DNA of 64,000 nt from Doris montereyensis (Eukaryota; Mollusca; Gastropoda; Nudibranchia; Dorididae): contig JAXRKP010001291.1 of NCBI GenBank assembly GCA_037039925.1, positions 22,046-86,045 on the forward strand, in the 5' to 3' direction. The first letter of the stretch is position 1; every line of letters starts with the position of its first letter. The translations under genes were made by a program, and so were the position numbers. The notes below the pieces were generated by a model that was not told where the DNA came from, made no database searches, and saw only the letters and a program-made list of their open reading frames with translations. Below, in pieces: positions 36,801 to 51,800 of this stretch.

Positions 36801-39800
36801 TCTGTTTAATGTCAGTAATCCAGTATAATGTCAGTATTGTAGTCTAATGTCAGTATTCTAGTCTAATGTCCGTATTCTAGTCAATTGTCAGTATTCTACT
36901 CTAATGTCAATATTCTAGTCTGATGTCAGTATTCCAGTCAATTGTCAGAATTACAGTCTAATATCAGTAATCTAATCTGATGTCAGTATTATACTCTAAT
37001 GTCGGTGTTCCAGTCTAATGTCCGTAATCTAGTCTGATGTCAGTATTCTAGTCTAATGTCAGTTTTTAGTCTAATGTTAGTATTCAAGTCTAATGTCAGT
37101 AGTATTCTCTAATGTCAGTATTTTAGTCTAATGTCAGTATTCTAGTCGAATGTCAGTATTCTAGTCTAATGTCAGTAATCTAGTCTAATGTCAGTATTCT
37201 AGTCTAATGTCCGTTTTCTAGTCTAATGTCAGTAATCTAGTCTAATGTCAGTATTATACTCTAATGTCGGTGTTCCAGTCTAATGTCAGTATTATAGTCT
37301 AATATCAGTATTCTAGTCTAATATCAGTATTCTAGTCTAATATCAGTAATCCATTCTAATGTCAGTAATCCAGTCTAATGTCAGTATTCTAGTCTAATGT
37401 CAGTATTCTAGCCTAATGTTAGTATTCTAGTCTAATATCAGTAATCCATTCTAATGTCAGTAATCCAGTCTATTGTCAGTATTCTAGTCTAATGTCAGTA
37501 TTCCAGTCTAATGTCAGTAATTCAGTCTAATGTCGGTATTCTATTCTAATGTCAGTATTCTAGTCTAATGTCAGTATTCTAGTCTAATGTCAGTATTCTA
37601 GTCTAATGTCAGTAATCCATTCTAATGTCAGTAATCCACTCTAATGTCAGTATTCTGTCTAATGTCAGTATTCTAGTCTAATGTCAGTATTCTAGTCTAA
37701 TGTCAGTATTCTAGTCTAATGTCAGTATTCTAGTCTAATGTCAGTATTCTAGTCTAATGTCAGTAATCCATTCTAATGTCAGTAATCTAGTCTAATGTCA
37801 GTATTCTAGTCTAATGTCAGTATTCTAGTCTAATGTCAGTAATCCATTCTAATGTGCGTAATCTAGTCTAATGTCAGTATTCTAGTCTAATGTCAGTAAT
37901 CCATTCTAATGTCAGTAATCCATTCTAATGTCAGTAATCTAGTCTAATGTCAGTGTTCTAGTCTAATGTCAGTAATCCATTCTAATGTCAGTAATCCATT
38001 CTAATGTCAGTAATCCATTCTAATGTCAGTAATCCATTCTAATGTCAGTAATCCATTCTAATGTCAGTAATCCATTCTAATGTCAGTAATCCATTCTAAT
38101 GTCAGTATTCTAGTCTAATGTCAGTATTCTAGTCTAATGTCAGTATTCTAGTCTAATGTCTGTAATCCATTCTAATGTCAGTATTCCATTCTAATGTCTG
38201 TAATCCATTCTAATGTCAGTAATCCAGTCTAATGTCAGTATTCTGTCTAATGTCAGTATTCTAGTCTAATGTCAGTATTCTAGTCTAATGTCAGTAATCC
38301 ATTCTAATGTCAGTAATCCAGTCTAATGTCAGTATTCTAGTCTAATGTCTGTAATCCATTCTAATGTCAGTAATCCAGTCTAATGACAGTATTCTAGTCT
38401 AATGTCAGTAATCTAGTCTAATGTCTGTAATCCAGTCTAATGTCAGTAATCCAGTCTCATATCAGCAATCAAGTCTAATGTCAGCATTCTAGTCTGATGT
38501 CAGTATTCCATTCTAATGTCAGTATTCTGGTCTCATGTCAGTGTTCTGTCTAATTACAGTATTCTAGTCTAATGTCAGTATTCTAGTCTAATGTCAGTAA
38601 TCCAGTCTAATGTCACTATTCTAGTCTAATGTCAGTAATCGAGACTAATGTCAGTATTCTAGTCTGATATCAGTATTCTAGTCTAATATCAGTATTCTAG
38701 TCTAATGTCAGTCATCCAGTCTAATGTCAGTATTGCAGTCTAATGTGAGTATTCTAGTCTGATGTCAGTGTTCTGTCTAATGTCAGTATTCTAGTCTAAT
38801 GACAGCATTCTAGTCTTATGTCAGTATTCTAGTCTAATGTCAGTATTCTAGTCCAGTGTCAGTATTCCAGTCTAATGTCAGTATTTCAGTCCAATGTCAG
38901 TATTCTAGTCCAATGTCAGTATTCTAGTCTAATGTCTGTAATCCAGTCTAATGTCAGTTTTTCTGTTTAATGTCAGTATTCTAGTCTAATGTCAGTGTTC
39001 TAGTGTAATGTCAGTATTATAGCCTAATGTCAGTAATCCATTCTAATGGCAGTATTCTGTTTAATGTCTGTATTCTAGTCTAATGTGAGTATTCTAGTCT
39101 AATGTCAGTATTCCAGTCTAATGTCAGTAATCCAGTCTAATGTCAGTATTCTGTTTAATGTCAGTATTCTAGTCTAAGTGTCAGTATTCCAGTCTAATGT
39201 CAATAATCTAGTCTACTGTCAGTAAGCTAGCCTAATGTCAGTATTCCAGTCCAATGTCAGTAATCTAGTCTAATGTCAGTAATCGAGTCTAATGTCAATA
39301 TTCCAGTCTAATATCAGTAATATAGTCCAATGTCAGTAATTTAGTCCAATGTCAGCAATCTAGTCCATTGTCAGTAATCTAGTGTAATGTCAGTAATCTA
39401 GTCTCATGTCAGTATTCTAGTCTAATGTCCGTAATCTAGTCCAATATCAGTATTCTAGTGTAGTGTCACTATTCCAGTGTAATGTCAGTATTCAGGTTTA
39501 TTGTCAGTAATCTAGTCAAATGTCAGTAATCTAGTCCAATGTCAGTAATTTAGTCTAATGTCAGTATTCTAGTCTAATGTCAGTAATCTACTCTCATGTC
39601 AGTATTCTAGTCTATTGTCAGCATTCTAGTCTAATGTCAGTATTCTAATCTAATGTCAGTATTCTAGTCTAATGTTAATATTCAAGTCTGATGTCAGTAT
39701 TCTAGTCTGATGTCTGTATTCTAGTCTAATGTCCGCAATCCAGCCTAATGTCAGTATTCTGTGTAATGTCTGTATTCTGTCTCATGTCAGTATTCTGTCT

Positions 39801-42800
39801 AATGTCAGTATTTTAGTCTAATGTCAGTATTCTAGTCTAATGTCAGTAATCTGTTTAATGCAGTATTCCAGTCTAAAGTCAGTATTCCATGCTAAGGTCA
39901 GTATTCCAGTCTAATGTCAGTAGTCTAGTCTGATGTCAGTATTCTGTTTAATGTCAGTATTCTAGTCTAATGTCAGTAATCCAGTCTAATGTCAGTAATC
40001 CAGTCTAATGTCAGTGTTCTAGTCTAATGTCAGCAATCCAGTCGAATGTCATTGATCTAGTCTAATGTCAATAATCCAGTCTAATGTCAGTATTCTAGTC
40101 TGATGTCAGTATTTCAGTCCAATGTCAGTATTCTAGTCCAATGTCAGTATTCTAGTCTAATGTCAGTAATCCAGTTTAATGTCAGTATTCTAGTCTAATG
40201 TCAGTAATCCTGTCTAATGTCACTATTCTAGTCTAATGTCGGTATTTTAGTCTAATGTCAGTATTCTAGTCTAATGTCAGTATTCCAGTCTAATGTCAGT
40301 ATTCTAGTCTAATGTCAGTATTCTGTCTAATGTCAATATTCTAGTCCAATGTCAGTAATCCAGTCTAATGTCAGTATTCCAGTCTAATGTAGAGTATTCT
40401 TGTCAAATGTCAGTGTTCTGTCTAATGTCAGTATACTAGTCTAATGTCAGTATTCTAGTCTAATGTCAGTATTCTAGGCTAATGTCAGTATTTTAGTCTA
40501 ATGTCGGTATTCTAGTCTAATGTCAGTATTCTAGTCCAATGTCAGTATTCCAGTCTAATGTCAGTATTCTAGTCTAATTACAGTATTCTAGTATAATATC
40601 AGTATTTTAGTATAGCCTCAGTATTCTAGTCTAATGTCAGTATTCTAGTCTAATGTCAGTATTCTAGTCTAATGTCAGTATTCTAGTCTAATGTCTGTAA
40701 TCCATTCTAATGTCAGTAATCCATTCTAATGTCTGTAATCCATTCTAATGTCAGTAATCCAGTCTAATGTCAGTATTCTGTCTAATGTCAGTATTCTAGT
40801 CTAATGTCAGTATTCTAGTCTAATGTCAGTAATCCATTCTAATGTCAGTAATCCAGTCTAATGTCAGTATTCTAGTCTAATGTCTGTAATTCATTCTAAT
40901 GTCAGTAATCCAGTCTAATGACAGTATTCTAGTCTAATGTCAGTAATCTAGTCTAATGTCTGTAATCCAGTCTAATGTCAGTAATCCAGTCTCATATCAG
41001 CAATCAAGTCTAATGTCAGCATTCTAGTCTGATGTCAGTATTCCATTCTAATGTCAGTATTCTGGTCTCATGTCAGTGTTCTGTCTAATTACAGTATTCT
41101 AGTCTAATGTCAGTATTCTAGTCTAATGTCAGTAATCCAGTCTAATGTCACTATTCTAGTCTAATGTCATTAATCGAGCCTAATGTCAGTATTCTAGTCT
41201 GATATCAGTATTCTAGTCTAATATCAGTATTCTAGTCTAATGTCAGTCATCCAGTCTAATGTCAGTATTGCAGTCTAATGTGAGTATTCTAGTCTGATGT
41301 CAGTGTTCTGTCTAATGTCATTATTCTAGTCTAATGTCAGTATTCTAGTCCAGTGTCAGTATTCTAGTCTAATGTCAGTATTCTAGTCCAGTGTCAGTAT
41401 TCCAGTCTAATGTCAGTATTCTAGTCTGATGTCAGTATTTCAGTCCAATGTCAGTATTCTAGTCCAATGTCAGTATTTTAGTCTAATGTCAGTAATCCAG
41501 TTTAATGTCAGTATTCTAGTCTAATGTCTGTAATCCAGTCTAATGTCACTATTCTAGTCTAATGTCCGTATTCTAGTCTAATGTCAGTATTCTAGTCTAA
41601 TGTCAGTATTCCAGCCTATGTTGTCAGTATTCTAGTCAAATGTCAGTGTTCTGTCTAATGTCAGTATACTAGTCTAATGTCAGTATTCCAGTCTAATGTT
41701 AGTATTCTAGTCTAATGTCAGTATTCTAGTCTAATGTCGGTATTCTAGTCTAATGTCAGTATTCTAGTCCAATGTCAGTATTCCAGTCTAATGTCAGTAT
41801 TCCAGTCTAATGTCAGTATTCTAGTCTAATGTCAGTATTCTAGTCTAATGTCAGTATTCTAGTCTAATGTCAGTAATCTAGCCTAATGTCAGCAATCCAG
41901 TCTAATGTCAGTATTCTAGTCAAATGTCAGTGTTCTGTCTAATGTCAGTATACTAGTCTAATGTCAGTATTCCAGTCTAATGTCAGTATTCTGTTTAATG
42001 TCACTATTCTAGTCTAATATCAGTAATCTATTCTAATGTCAGTATTCTAGTCTGATGTCAGTAATCCAGTCTAATGTCGGTATTCAAGACTAATGTCAGT
42101 ATTGCAGGCTAATGTCAGTATTCTAGTTTAATATCAGTATTCTAGTCTAAAGTCAGTATTCTGTATAATTTCAGTAATCCAGTCTAATGTCGGTATTCTG
42201 TCTAATGTCAGTATTGTAGTCTAATGTCAGTATTCTAGTCCAATGTCAGTATTCTAGTCTAATGTCAATAATCCTGTCTGATGCCAGTAATCTAGTCTAA
42301 TGTCAGTATTCTAGTCTAACATCAGTAGTGTAGTCTGATGTCAGTATTCTAGTCGAATGTCAATATTTTAGTATTGCGTCAGTATTCCAGTCTAATGTAA
42401 GTATTATAGTCTAATGTCAGTATTCTAATCTAATGTCATTATTCTAGTCTAATGTCAGTATTCTTGTTAAAGTCAGTATTCTCGTCTAATGTCAGGAAGG
42501 CAGTCTAAGGTCAGTATTCTGTCTAATGTCAGTATTTTGTTTAATGTCAGTATTCTAGTCTAATATTAGTATTCTAGTCTAACGTCAGTATTCTAGTCTA
42601 ATGTCAGTATTCTGTTTAATGTCAGTATTCTAGTCTAATGTCAGTATTCCAGTCTAATGTCAGTATTCTAGTCAAATGTCAGTGGTCTGTCTAATGTCAG
42701 TATACTAGTCTAATGTCAGTATTCCAGTCTAATGTCAGTATTCTGTTTAATGTCAGTATTCTAGTCTAATGTCAGTGTTCTAGTCTAATGTCAATAATCT

Positions 42801-45800
42801 AGTCTGATATCAGTATTCTAGACTAATATTAGTATTCTAGTCTATTGTCAGTATTCTAGTCTAATGTCAGTATTCTGTTTAAGGTCAATATTCTAATCTA
42901 ATGTCAGTATTCTGTCTAATGTCAGTATTCTAGTCTAATGTCAGTATTCTAGTCTAATGTCGGTATTCTAATTTGATGTCAGTATTCCAGTCTAATGTCA
43001 CTATTCTAGTCTAATGTCAGTATTCTAGTCTGATGTCAGTATTCTAGTCTGATTTAAGTATTCTGTTTAATTTCAGTATTCTTGTCTTAATGTCAGTATT
43101 CTAGTGTATTGTCAGCATTCTAGTCTAATGTCAGTATTCTAGTCTAATGTCAGTATTCTAGTATAATGTCAGTACTCTAGTCTAATGTCAGCATTCTAGT
43201 CTAATGTCAGTATTCTAGTCTAATGGCAGTATTCTAGTCTAATGTCAGTGTTCTAGTCTAATATCAATATTGTAGTCTAACGTCAGTACTCTAGTCTAAT
43301 GTCACTATTCACATCTGATGTCAGTATTCTTGTGTGATGTCAGTATTCTAGTCTAATGTCAGTATTCCAATGTAATGTCAGTATTCTAGTCTAATGTCAG
43401 TATTCCAATCTAATGTCAGTATTCTAGTCTAATGTCATTATTCTAGTTTAATGTCAGTGATCTAATCTAATGTCGGTATTCTAGTCTAATGTCAGTATTC
43501 TAGTCTAATGTTAGTATTCTAGTCTAATGTCACTATTCTGTCTAATGTCATTAATTCAGTCTAATGTCAGTACTCCAGTGTAATGTCAGTATACTGTTTA
43601 ATGTCAGTATTCTAGTCTAATGTCAGTATTCTAACTTATGTCAGTAATCTAGTCTGATGTCAGTATTCTATGCTAATGTCAGTATTCTAGTCTAATGTCA
43701 GTAATTTAGTCTAATGTCAGTATTCTAGTCTAATGTCAGTCTTCTTGTCTAATGTCAGTATTCTGTCTAATGTCAGTATTCGGTCTAATGTCAGTATTCG
43801 AGTCTAATGTCAGTATTCTGTATGATGTCAGTAATCGAGTCTAATGTCAGTATTCTAGTCTTATGTGCGTGTTCTAGTCTAATGTGAGTATTTTAGTCTA
43901 ATGTCACTATTCTAGTCTAATGTCAGTATTCTGTCTAATGTCTGTATTCTATTCTAATGTCAGTATTCTGTCTAATGTCAGTAATCCAGTCTAATGTCTG
44001 TAATGTAGTCTAATGTCAGTATTCTAGTCTAATGCCAGTATTCTAGTCAATTGTCAGTATTCTACTCTAATGTCAATATTCTAGTCTGATGTCAGTATTC
44101 CAGTCAATTGTCAGAATTACAGTCTAATATCAGTAATCTAATCTGATGTCAGTATTATACTTTAATGACGGTGTTCCAGTCTAGTGTCCGTAATCTAGTC
44201 TGATGTCAGTATTCTAGTCTAATGTCAGTTTTCTAGTCTAATGTTAGTATTCAACTGTAATGTCAGTATTCTAGTCTAATGTCAGTATTCTAGTCGAATG
44301 TCAGTATTCTAGTCTAATGTCAGTAATCTAGTCTAATGTCAGTATTCTAGTCTAATGTCCGTTTTCTAGTCTAATGTCAGTAATCTAGTCTAATGTCAGT
44401 ATTATAATCTAATGTCAGTATTATATTCTAATGTTAGTATTCTAATCTAATGTCAGTATTCTGTTTAATGGTAGTATTCTGTTTAATGTCACTCTTCCAG
44501 TCTAATGTCAGTATTCTAGTCTAATGTCAGGAATCCAGTCTAATGTCAATATTCTGTCTAATGTCGGTATTCTGTCTAATGTCAGTACTCTGTTTAATGT
44601 CAGTATTTTCGTTTAAAGTGAGTATTTTAGTCCAATTTCAGTAATCCAGTCTAATGTGAGTATTTCAGTCTAATGTCAGTATTGTAGTCTGATGTCAGTA
44701 TTCTGTTTAATGAGAGTATTCTAGTCTAATGTCAGTATTCTCGTCTAATGTCAGTATTCTAGTCTAATGTCAGTATTCTAGTCTAATGTCAGTAATCCCA
44801 CCTAATGTCAGTAATCCAGTCTGATGTCAGTAATCTAATCTAATGTCAGTATTCTAGTTTAATGTCAGTAATGAAATCTAATGTCAGTAATCCAGTCAGA
44901 TGTCAGTGATCTAGTATAATGTCTGTATTCTAGTCTGATGTCAGTATTCTATCTATTGTCAGTATTTCAGTCTAATGTCAGTATTTCAGTCTAATGTCAG
45001 TATTCTGTTTAATGTCAGTATTCCAGTGCAATGTCAGTATTCTAGTCTAATGTCAGTAATAGAGTCTAATGTCAATATTCTAGTCTAATGTCAGTAATAC
45101 AGTCTAATATCAGACATCTAGTCTAATGTCAGTATTCTAGTCTAGTGTCAGTAATGTAGTCTGATGTCAGTATTTTAGTCTAATGTCAGTATTCTAGACT
45201 AATGTCAGTATTCTAGTGTAATGTCAGTATTCTAGGCAATGTTAGTATTCTAGTCCAATGTAACTATTCTCTCTAATGTCAGTAATCCAGTATAATGTCA
45301 GTATTCTAGTCTAATGTCAGTATTCTAGTCTAATGTCAGTACTCTAGTCTAATGTCAGTATTCACGTCTGATGTCAGTATTCTTGTGTGATGTCAGTATT
45401 CTAGTCTAATGTCAGTATTCCTATGTAATGTCAGTATTCTAGTTTAATGTCAGTATTCTAGTCTAATGTCAGTATTCCAGTCTAATGTCAGTAATACAGT
45501 CTAATGTCCGTAATCTTCTCTAATGTCAGTATTCTAGTGTAATGTTAGTAATGTAGTCTGATGTCAGTATTCTAGGCTAAGGTCAGTATTCTAGTCTAAT
45601 GTCACTTTTCTCTCTAATGTCAGTAATCCAGTATAATGTCAGTATTCCAGTCTAATGTCAGTATTCTGTTTAATGTCAGTATTCTAGTCTAATGTCAGTA
45701 TTCTAGTCTAATCTCAGTAATCTAGTCTGATATCAGTATTCTAGGCTAATATCAGTATTCTAGTCTAATGTCAGTATTCTAGTCTAATGTCAGTATTCTA

Positions 45801-48800
45801 GTTTAATGTCAGTCTTCTTGTCTAATGTCAGTATTCTGTTTAAGGTCAGTATTCTAGTCTAATGTCAGTGTTCTAGTCTAATGTCAGTATTCTAGTCTAA
45901 TGTCAGTATTCTAGTCTATTATCAGTATTCTAGTCTAATGTGAGTATTTTAAGCTGATGTCAGTATTCCAGCCTAATGTCAGTATTCTAGTCTAATGTCA
46001 GTATTCTAGTCTAATTTCATTTTCTAGTCTAATGTCAGTATTCTAGTCTAATGTCAGTAATACAGTCTAATGTCAGTAATCTTCTCTAATGTCAGTATTC
46101 TAGTGTAATGTTAGTAATGTAGTCTGATGTCACTATTCTAGGCTAATGTTAGTATTCTAGTCTAATGTCACTACTGTCTCTAATGTCCGTAATCCAGCAT
46201 AATGTCAGTATTCCAGTCTAATGTCAGTATTCTGTTTAATGTCAGTATTCTAGTCTAATGAAAGTATACTAGTCTAATGTCAGTAATATAGTCTGATATC
46301 AGTATTCTTGGCTAATTTCAGTATTCTAGTCTAATGTCAGTATTCTAGTCTAATGTCAGTATTCTACTTTAATGTCAGTCTTCTTGTCTAATGTCAGTAT
46401 TCTGTTTAAGGTCAGTATTCTAATCTAATGTCAGTATTCTGTCTAATGTCAGTAATACAGTCTAATGTCAGTATTCTAGTCTAATTTCAGTGTTCTAGTC
46501 TAATGTCAGTATTCTTGTCTAGTGTCAGTATTCTTTCTAGTGTCAGTATTCTAGTCTAATGTCAGTAATCTAATTCTGATGTCAGTATTCCAGTCTAATA
46601 TCAGTATTCTAGTCTAATGTCAGTATTCTAGTCTGATATCAGTATTCTAGTCTGATTTAAGTATTCTGTTTAATGTCAGTATTCTAATCTAATGTCAGTA
46701 TTCTAGTCTAATGTCAGTATTCTAATGTAATGTCAGCATTCTAGATTAACGTCAGTATTCTAGTATAATGTCAGTATTCTAGTCTAATGTCAGTATTCTA
46801 GTATAATGTCAGTATTCTAGTCTAATGTCAGTACTCTAGTCTAAGGTCAGTATTCTAGACTAATGTCTATATTCTAGTCTAATGGCACTATTCTAGTCCA
46901 ATGTCAGTGTACTAGTCTAATATCAGTATTCTAGTCTAATGTCAGTACTCTAGTCTAATGTCAGTATTCACGTCTGATGTCAGTATTCTTGTCTGATGTC
47001 AGTATTCTAGTCTAATGTCAGTATTCCAATGTAATGTCAGTATTCTAGTCTAATGTCAGTATTCTAGTCTGATGTCAGTAATGCAGTCTGATCTCGGTAT
47101 TCTAGTTTAATATCAGTATTCTAGTCTAAAGTCAGTATTCTGTCTAATTTCAGTAACCCAGTCTAATGTCGGTATTCTATCTTATGTTAGTATTCCAGTC
47201 TAATGTCAGTATTGTAGTCTAATGTCAGTATTCTAGCCTAATGTCAGTATTCTAGTCTAATGTCAATAATCCTGTCTAATGCCAGTAATCTAGTCTAATG
47301 TCAGTATTCTAGTCTAATGTCAGTAGTGTAGTCTGATGTCAGTATTCTAGTCTAATGTCATTTCTTTAGTATTGCGTCAGTATTCTAGTCTAATGTCAGT
47401 ATTCTAGTCTAATGTCAGTATTCTAGTCTTATGTCAGTAATCTAGTCTGATGTCAGTATTCTATGCTAATGTCAGTATTATAGTCTAATGTCAGTATTCT
47501 AGTCTAATGTCATTATTCTAGTTTAATATCAGTATTCTGGTTAATGGCAGTATTCTCGTCTAATGTCAGGAATGCAGTCTAATGTCAGTATTCTGTCTAA
47601 TGTCAGTATTCTAGTCTAATGTCAGTATACTGTCTAATGTCAGTAATCCAATCTAATGTGAGTATTCCAGTCTAATGTCAGTATTGTAGTCCGATGTCAT
47701 TATTCTTTTTAATGTTAGTATTCTAGTCTAATGTCATTATTTTAGTCTAATGTCAGTAATCTAGTCTAATGTCAGTAATCCAGTCTAATGTCAGTAATCC
47801 AGTATAATGTCAGTAATCCAGTCTGATGTCAGTTATCTAGTCTAATGTTAGTATTCTACTCTACTGTCAGTAATCAAGTCTAATGTCAGTATTCTAGTCT
47901 GATGTCAGTATTCTGTCTAATGTCAGTACTCCAGTCTAATGTCAGTATTCCAATGTAATGTCGGTATTCAGTCTAATGTCAGTATTCCAATCTAATATCA
48001 GTACTCCAGTCTAATGTCGGTATTCAGTCTAATGTTAGTATTCCAGTCTAATGTCAGTAATGTAGTCTGATCTCAGTATTCCAGTCTAATGTCAGTATTT
48101 TGGTCTAATGTCAGTATTCTAGTCTAATGTCAGTGTTCTAGTCTAGTATCAGTATTGTAGTCTAATGTCAGTACTCTAGTCTAATGTCTGTATTCACGTC
48201 TGATGTCAGTATTCTTGTCTGATGTCAGTATTCTAGTCTAATGTCAGTATTCCAATGTAATGTCAGTATTCTAGTCTAATGTCAGTATTCTAGTCTAATG
48301 TCATTATTATAGTCTAATGTCAGTAATACAGTCTAATGTCAGTAATCTTCTCTAATGTCAGTATTCTAGTGTAATGTTAGTAATGTAGTCTGATGTCAGT
48401 ATTCTAGGCTAATGTTAGTATCCTAGTCTAATATCACTATTGTCTCTAATGTCAGTAATTCAGCATAATGTCAGTATTCCAGTCTAATGTCAGTATTCCA
48501 GTCTAATGTCAGTATTCTAGTCTAATGTCAGTATTCTAGTCTGATGTCAGTATTCTAGTCTGATTTAAGTATTCTGTTTAATGTCAGTATTCTAATCTAA
48601 TGTCAGTATTCTTGTCTAATGTCAGTATTCTAATGTAATGTCAGCATTCTAGTCTAATGTCAGTATTCTAGTATCAAGTCAGTATTCTAGTCTAATGTCA
48701 GTACTCTAGTCTAATGTCAGTATTCTAGTCTAATATCAGTATTCTAGTCTAGTGGCACTATTCTAGTCTAATGTCAGTGTTCTAGTCTAATAACAGTTTT

Positions 48801-51800
48801 CTAGTCAAATGTCAGTACTCTATTCTAATGTCAGTATTCACGTCTGATGTCAGTATTCTTGTCTGATGTCAGTATTCTAGTCTATTGTCAGTATTCCAAT
48901 GTAATGTCAGTATTCTAGTCTAATGTCAGTATTCTAGTCTAATATCAGTAATCTAGTCTAATGTCAGTATTCTAGTCTGATGTCAGTAATCCAGTCTGAT
49001 GTCGGTATTCCAGACTAATGTCAGTATTCCAGGCTAATGTCAGTATTCTAGTTTAATATCAGAATTGTAGTCTAAAGTCAGTATTCTGTCTAATTTCAGT
49101 AATCCAGTCTAATGTCGGTATTCTGTCTTATGTCAGTATTCCAGTCTAATGACCGTATTGTAGTCTAATGTCAGTATTCTAGTCTAATGTCAGTATTCTA
49201 GTCTAATGTCAGTATTCTAGTCTAATATCAATAATCTTGTCTAATGTCAGTATTCTAGTCTAATGTCAGTAGTGTATTCTGATGTCAGTATTCTATTCTA
49301 ATGTCAGTATTTTAGTATAGCGTCAGTATTCTAGTCTAATGTCAGTTTTCTAGTCTAATGTCAGTATTCTAGTCTAATGTCAATATTTTAGTATAGCGTC
49401 AGTATTTTAGTCTAATGTCAGTATTATAGTCTAATGTCAGTATTCTAGTCTAATGTCATTATTCTAGTCTAATGTCAGTATACTGGTTAATGTCAGTATT
49501 CTCGTCTAATGTCAGGAATACAGTCTAAGGTCAGTATTCTGTCTAATGTCAGTATTCTAGTCTAATGTCAGTATACTGTCTAATGTCAGTAATCCAATCT
49601 AATGTAAGTATTCCAGTCTAATGTCAGTATTGTAGTCTGATGTCAGTATTCTATTTAATGTTAGTATTCGAGTCTAATGTCATTATTTTAGTCTAATGTC
49701 AGTAATCTAATCTAATGTCAGTAATCCAGTCTAATGTCAGTAATCCAGTATAATGTCAGTAATCCAGTCTGATGTCAGTTATCAAGTCTAATGTCAGTAT
49801 TCTACTCTACTGTCAGTAATCAAGTCTAATGTCAGTATTCTAGTCTGATGTCAGTATTCTGTCTAATGTCAGTACTCCAGTCTAATGTCGGTATTCAGTC
49901 TAATGTCAGTATTCCAGTCTAATGTCGGTATTCACTCTAATGTCAGTATTCCAATGTAATGTCAGTACTCCAGTCTAATGTCGGTATTCAGTCTAATGTT
50001 AGTATTCCAGTCTAATGTCAGTAATGTAGTCTGATCTCAGTATTCCAGTCTAATGTCAGTATTCTAGTCTAATGTCAGAATTTTAGTCTAATGTCAGTAT
50101 TATGTTTAATATCATTATTCTAATCTAATGTCAGTATTTTAATCTAATGTCAGTAATCTAGTCTGATGTCAGTATTCTTGTCTAATATCAGTATTCTAGT
50201 CTAATGTCAGTAATCTAGTCTAATGTCACTATTCTAGTCTAAAGTCACTATTCTAGTCTAATGGCAGTATTAAATTCTAATGTCAGTATTCTAGGCTAAT
50301 GTCAGTATTCTAGTTTAATGTCCATATTCAAGTCTGATGTCATTACTCTAGTCTGATGTCAGTATTCTAGTCTAATGTCAGGAATCCTGTATAATGTCAG
50401 TATTCTGTTTAATGTCTGTATTCTGTCTAATGTCAGTATTCTAGTCTAACGTCAGTATTCTAGTCTAAAGTCAGTATTCTGTTTAACGTCAGTATTCTAG
50501 TTTAATGTCAGTATTCTAGTCTAATATCAGTAATCAAGTCTAATGTCGGTAATCCAGTCTAATGTCAGTATTCTAGTCTAATGTCAGTATTCTAGTCTAA
50601 TGTCGGTATTCTAGTCTAATGGCACTATGCTAGTCTAATATCAGTATTCTAGTCTAATGTCAGTATTCACGTCTGATGTCAGTATTCTTGTCTGATGTCA
50701 GTATTCTAGTCTAATATGAGTATTCCAGTGTAATGTCAGTATTCTAGTCTAATGTCAGTATTCTAGTTTAATGTCAGTAATACAGTCTAATGTGAGTAAT
50801 CTTGTCTAATGTCAGTTTTCTAGTATAATGTCAGAAATCCAGTCTAACGTGAGTATTTCAATCTGATGTCAGTTATCTAGTCTAATGTCAGTATTATGTT
50901 TAATGTCAGTATTCTAGTCTATTGTCAGTATTCTAATCTAATGTCAGTAATCTAGTTGGATGTCAGTATTCTAGTCTAATGTCAGTATTCTAGTATAATG
51001 TCAGTATTCTAGTCTAAGGTCAGTATTCTAGTCTAATGTCAGTATTCTAGGATAATGTCAGTATTCTAGTCTAATGTCAGTATTTTGTTTAACGCCAGTA
51101 TTTTAATCTAATGTCAGTATTGTAGTCTAATGTCAGTAATCTGTTTAATTCAGTATTCCAGTCTAATGTCAGTATTCCAGTCTAATGTCAATATTCCAAT
51201 CTAATGTCAGTATTCTAGTCTGATGTCAGTATTCTGTCTAATGTCAATATTCTAGTCCGATGTCAGTATTCTAGTCTAATGTCAGTATTCTAGTATAATG
51301 TCATTATTCTAGTCTAATGTCAGTATTCTAGTCTGATGTCAGTATTCTGTCTAATATCAGTATTCTAGTCTAATGTCAGTATTCTAGTTTAATGTCAGTA
51401 TTCTAATCTAATGTCAGCATTCTAGACTAGTGTCAGTATTCTAGTCTAATGTCAGTATTCTAGTCTAATGTCAGTATTCTAGTCTAATGTCAGCATTCTA
51501 GTCTAATGTCAGTATTCTAGTCTAATGTCAGTATTCTAGTCTAATGTCAGTATTCTAGTCTAATGTCAGTATTCTAGTCTAATGTCAGTATTCTAGTCTA
51601 ATGTCAGCATTCTAGTCTAATGTCAGTATTCTAGTCTAATGTCAGTGTTCTAGTGGAATGTCAGTATTCTGTAAAATGTCAGAAATCCAGTCTAATGTGA
51701 GTATTCCAGTCTGATGTCAGTAATCTAGTCTAATGTCAGTATTCTAGTCTAATGTTAGTACACTAGACTAATGTCAGTGTCCTCGTGTAATGTCAGTATT

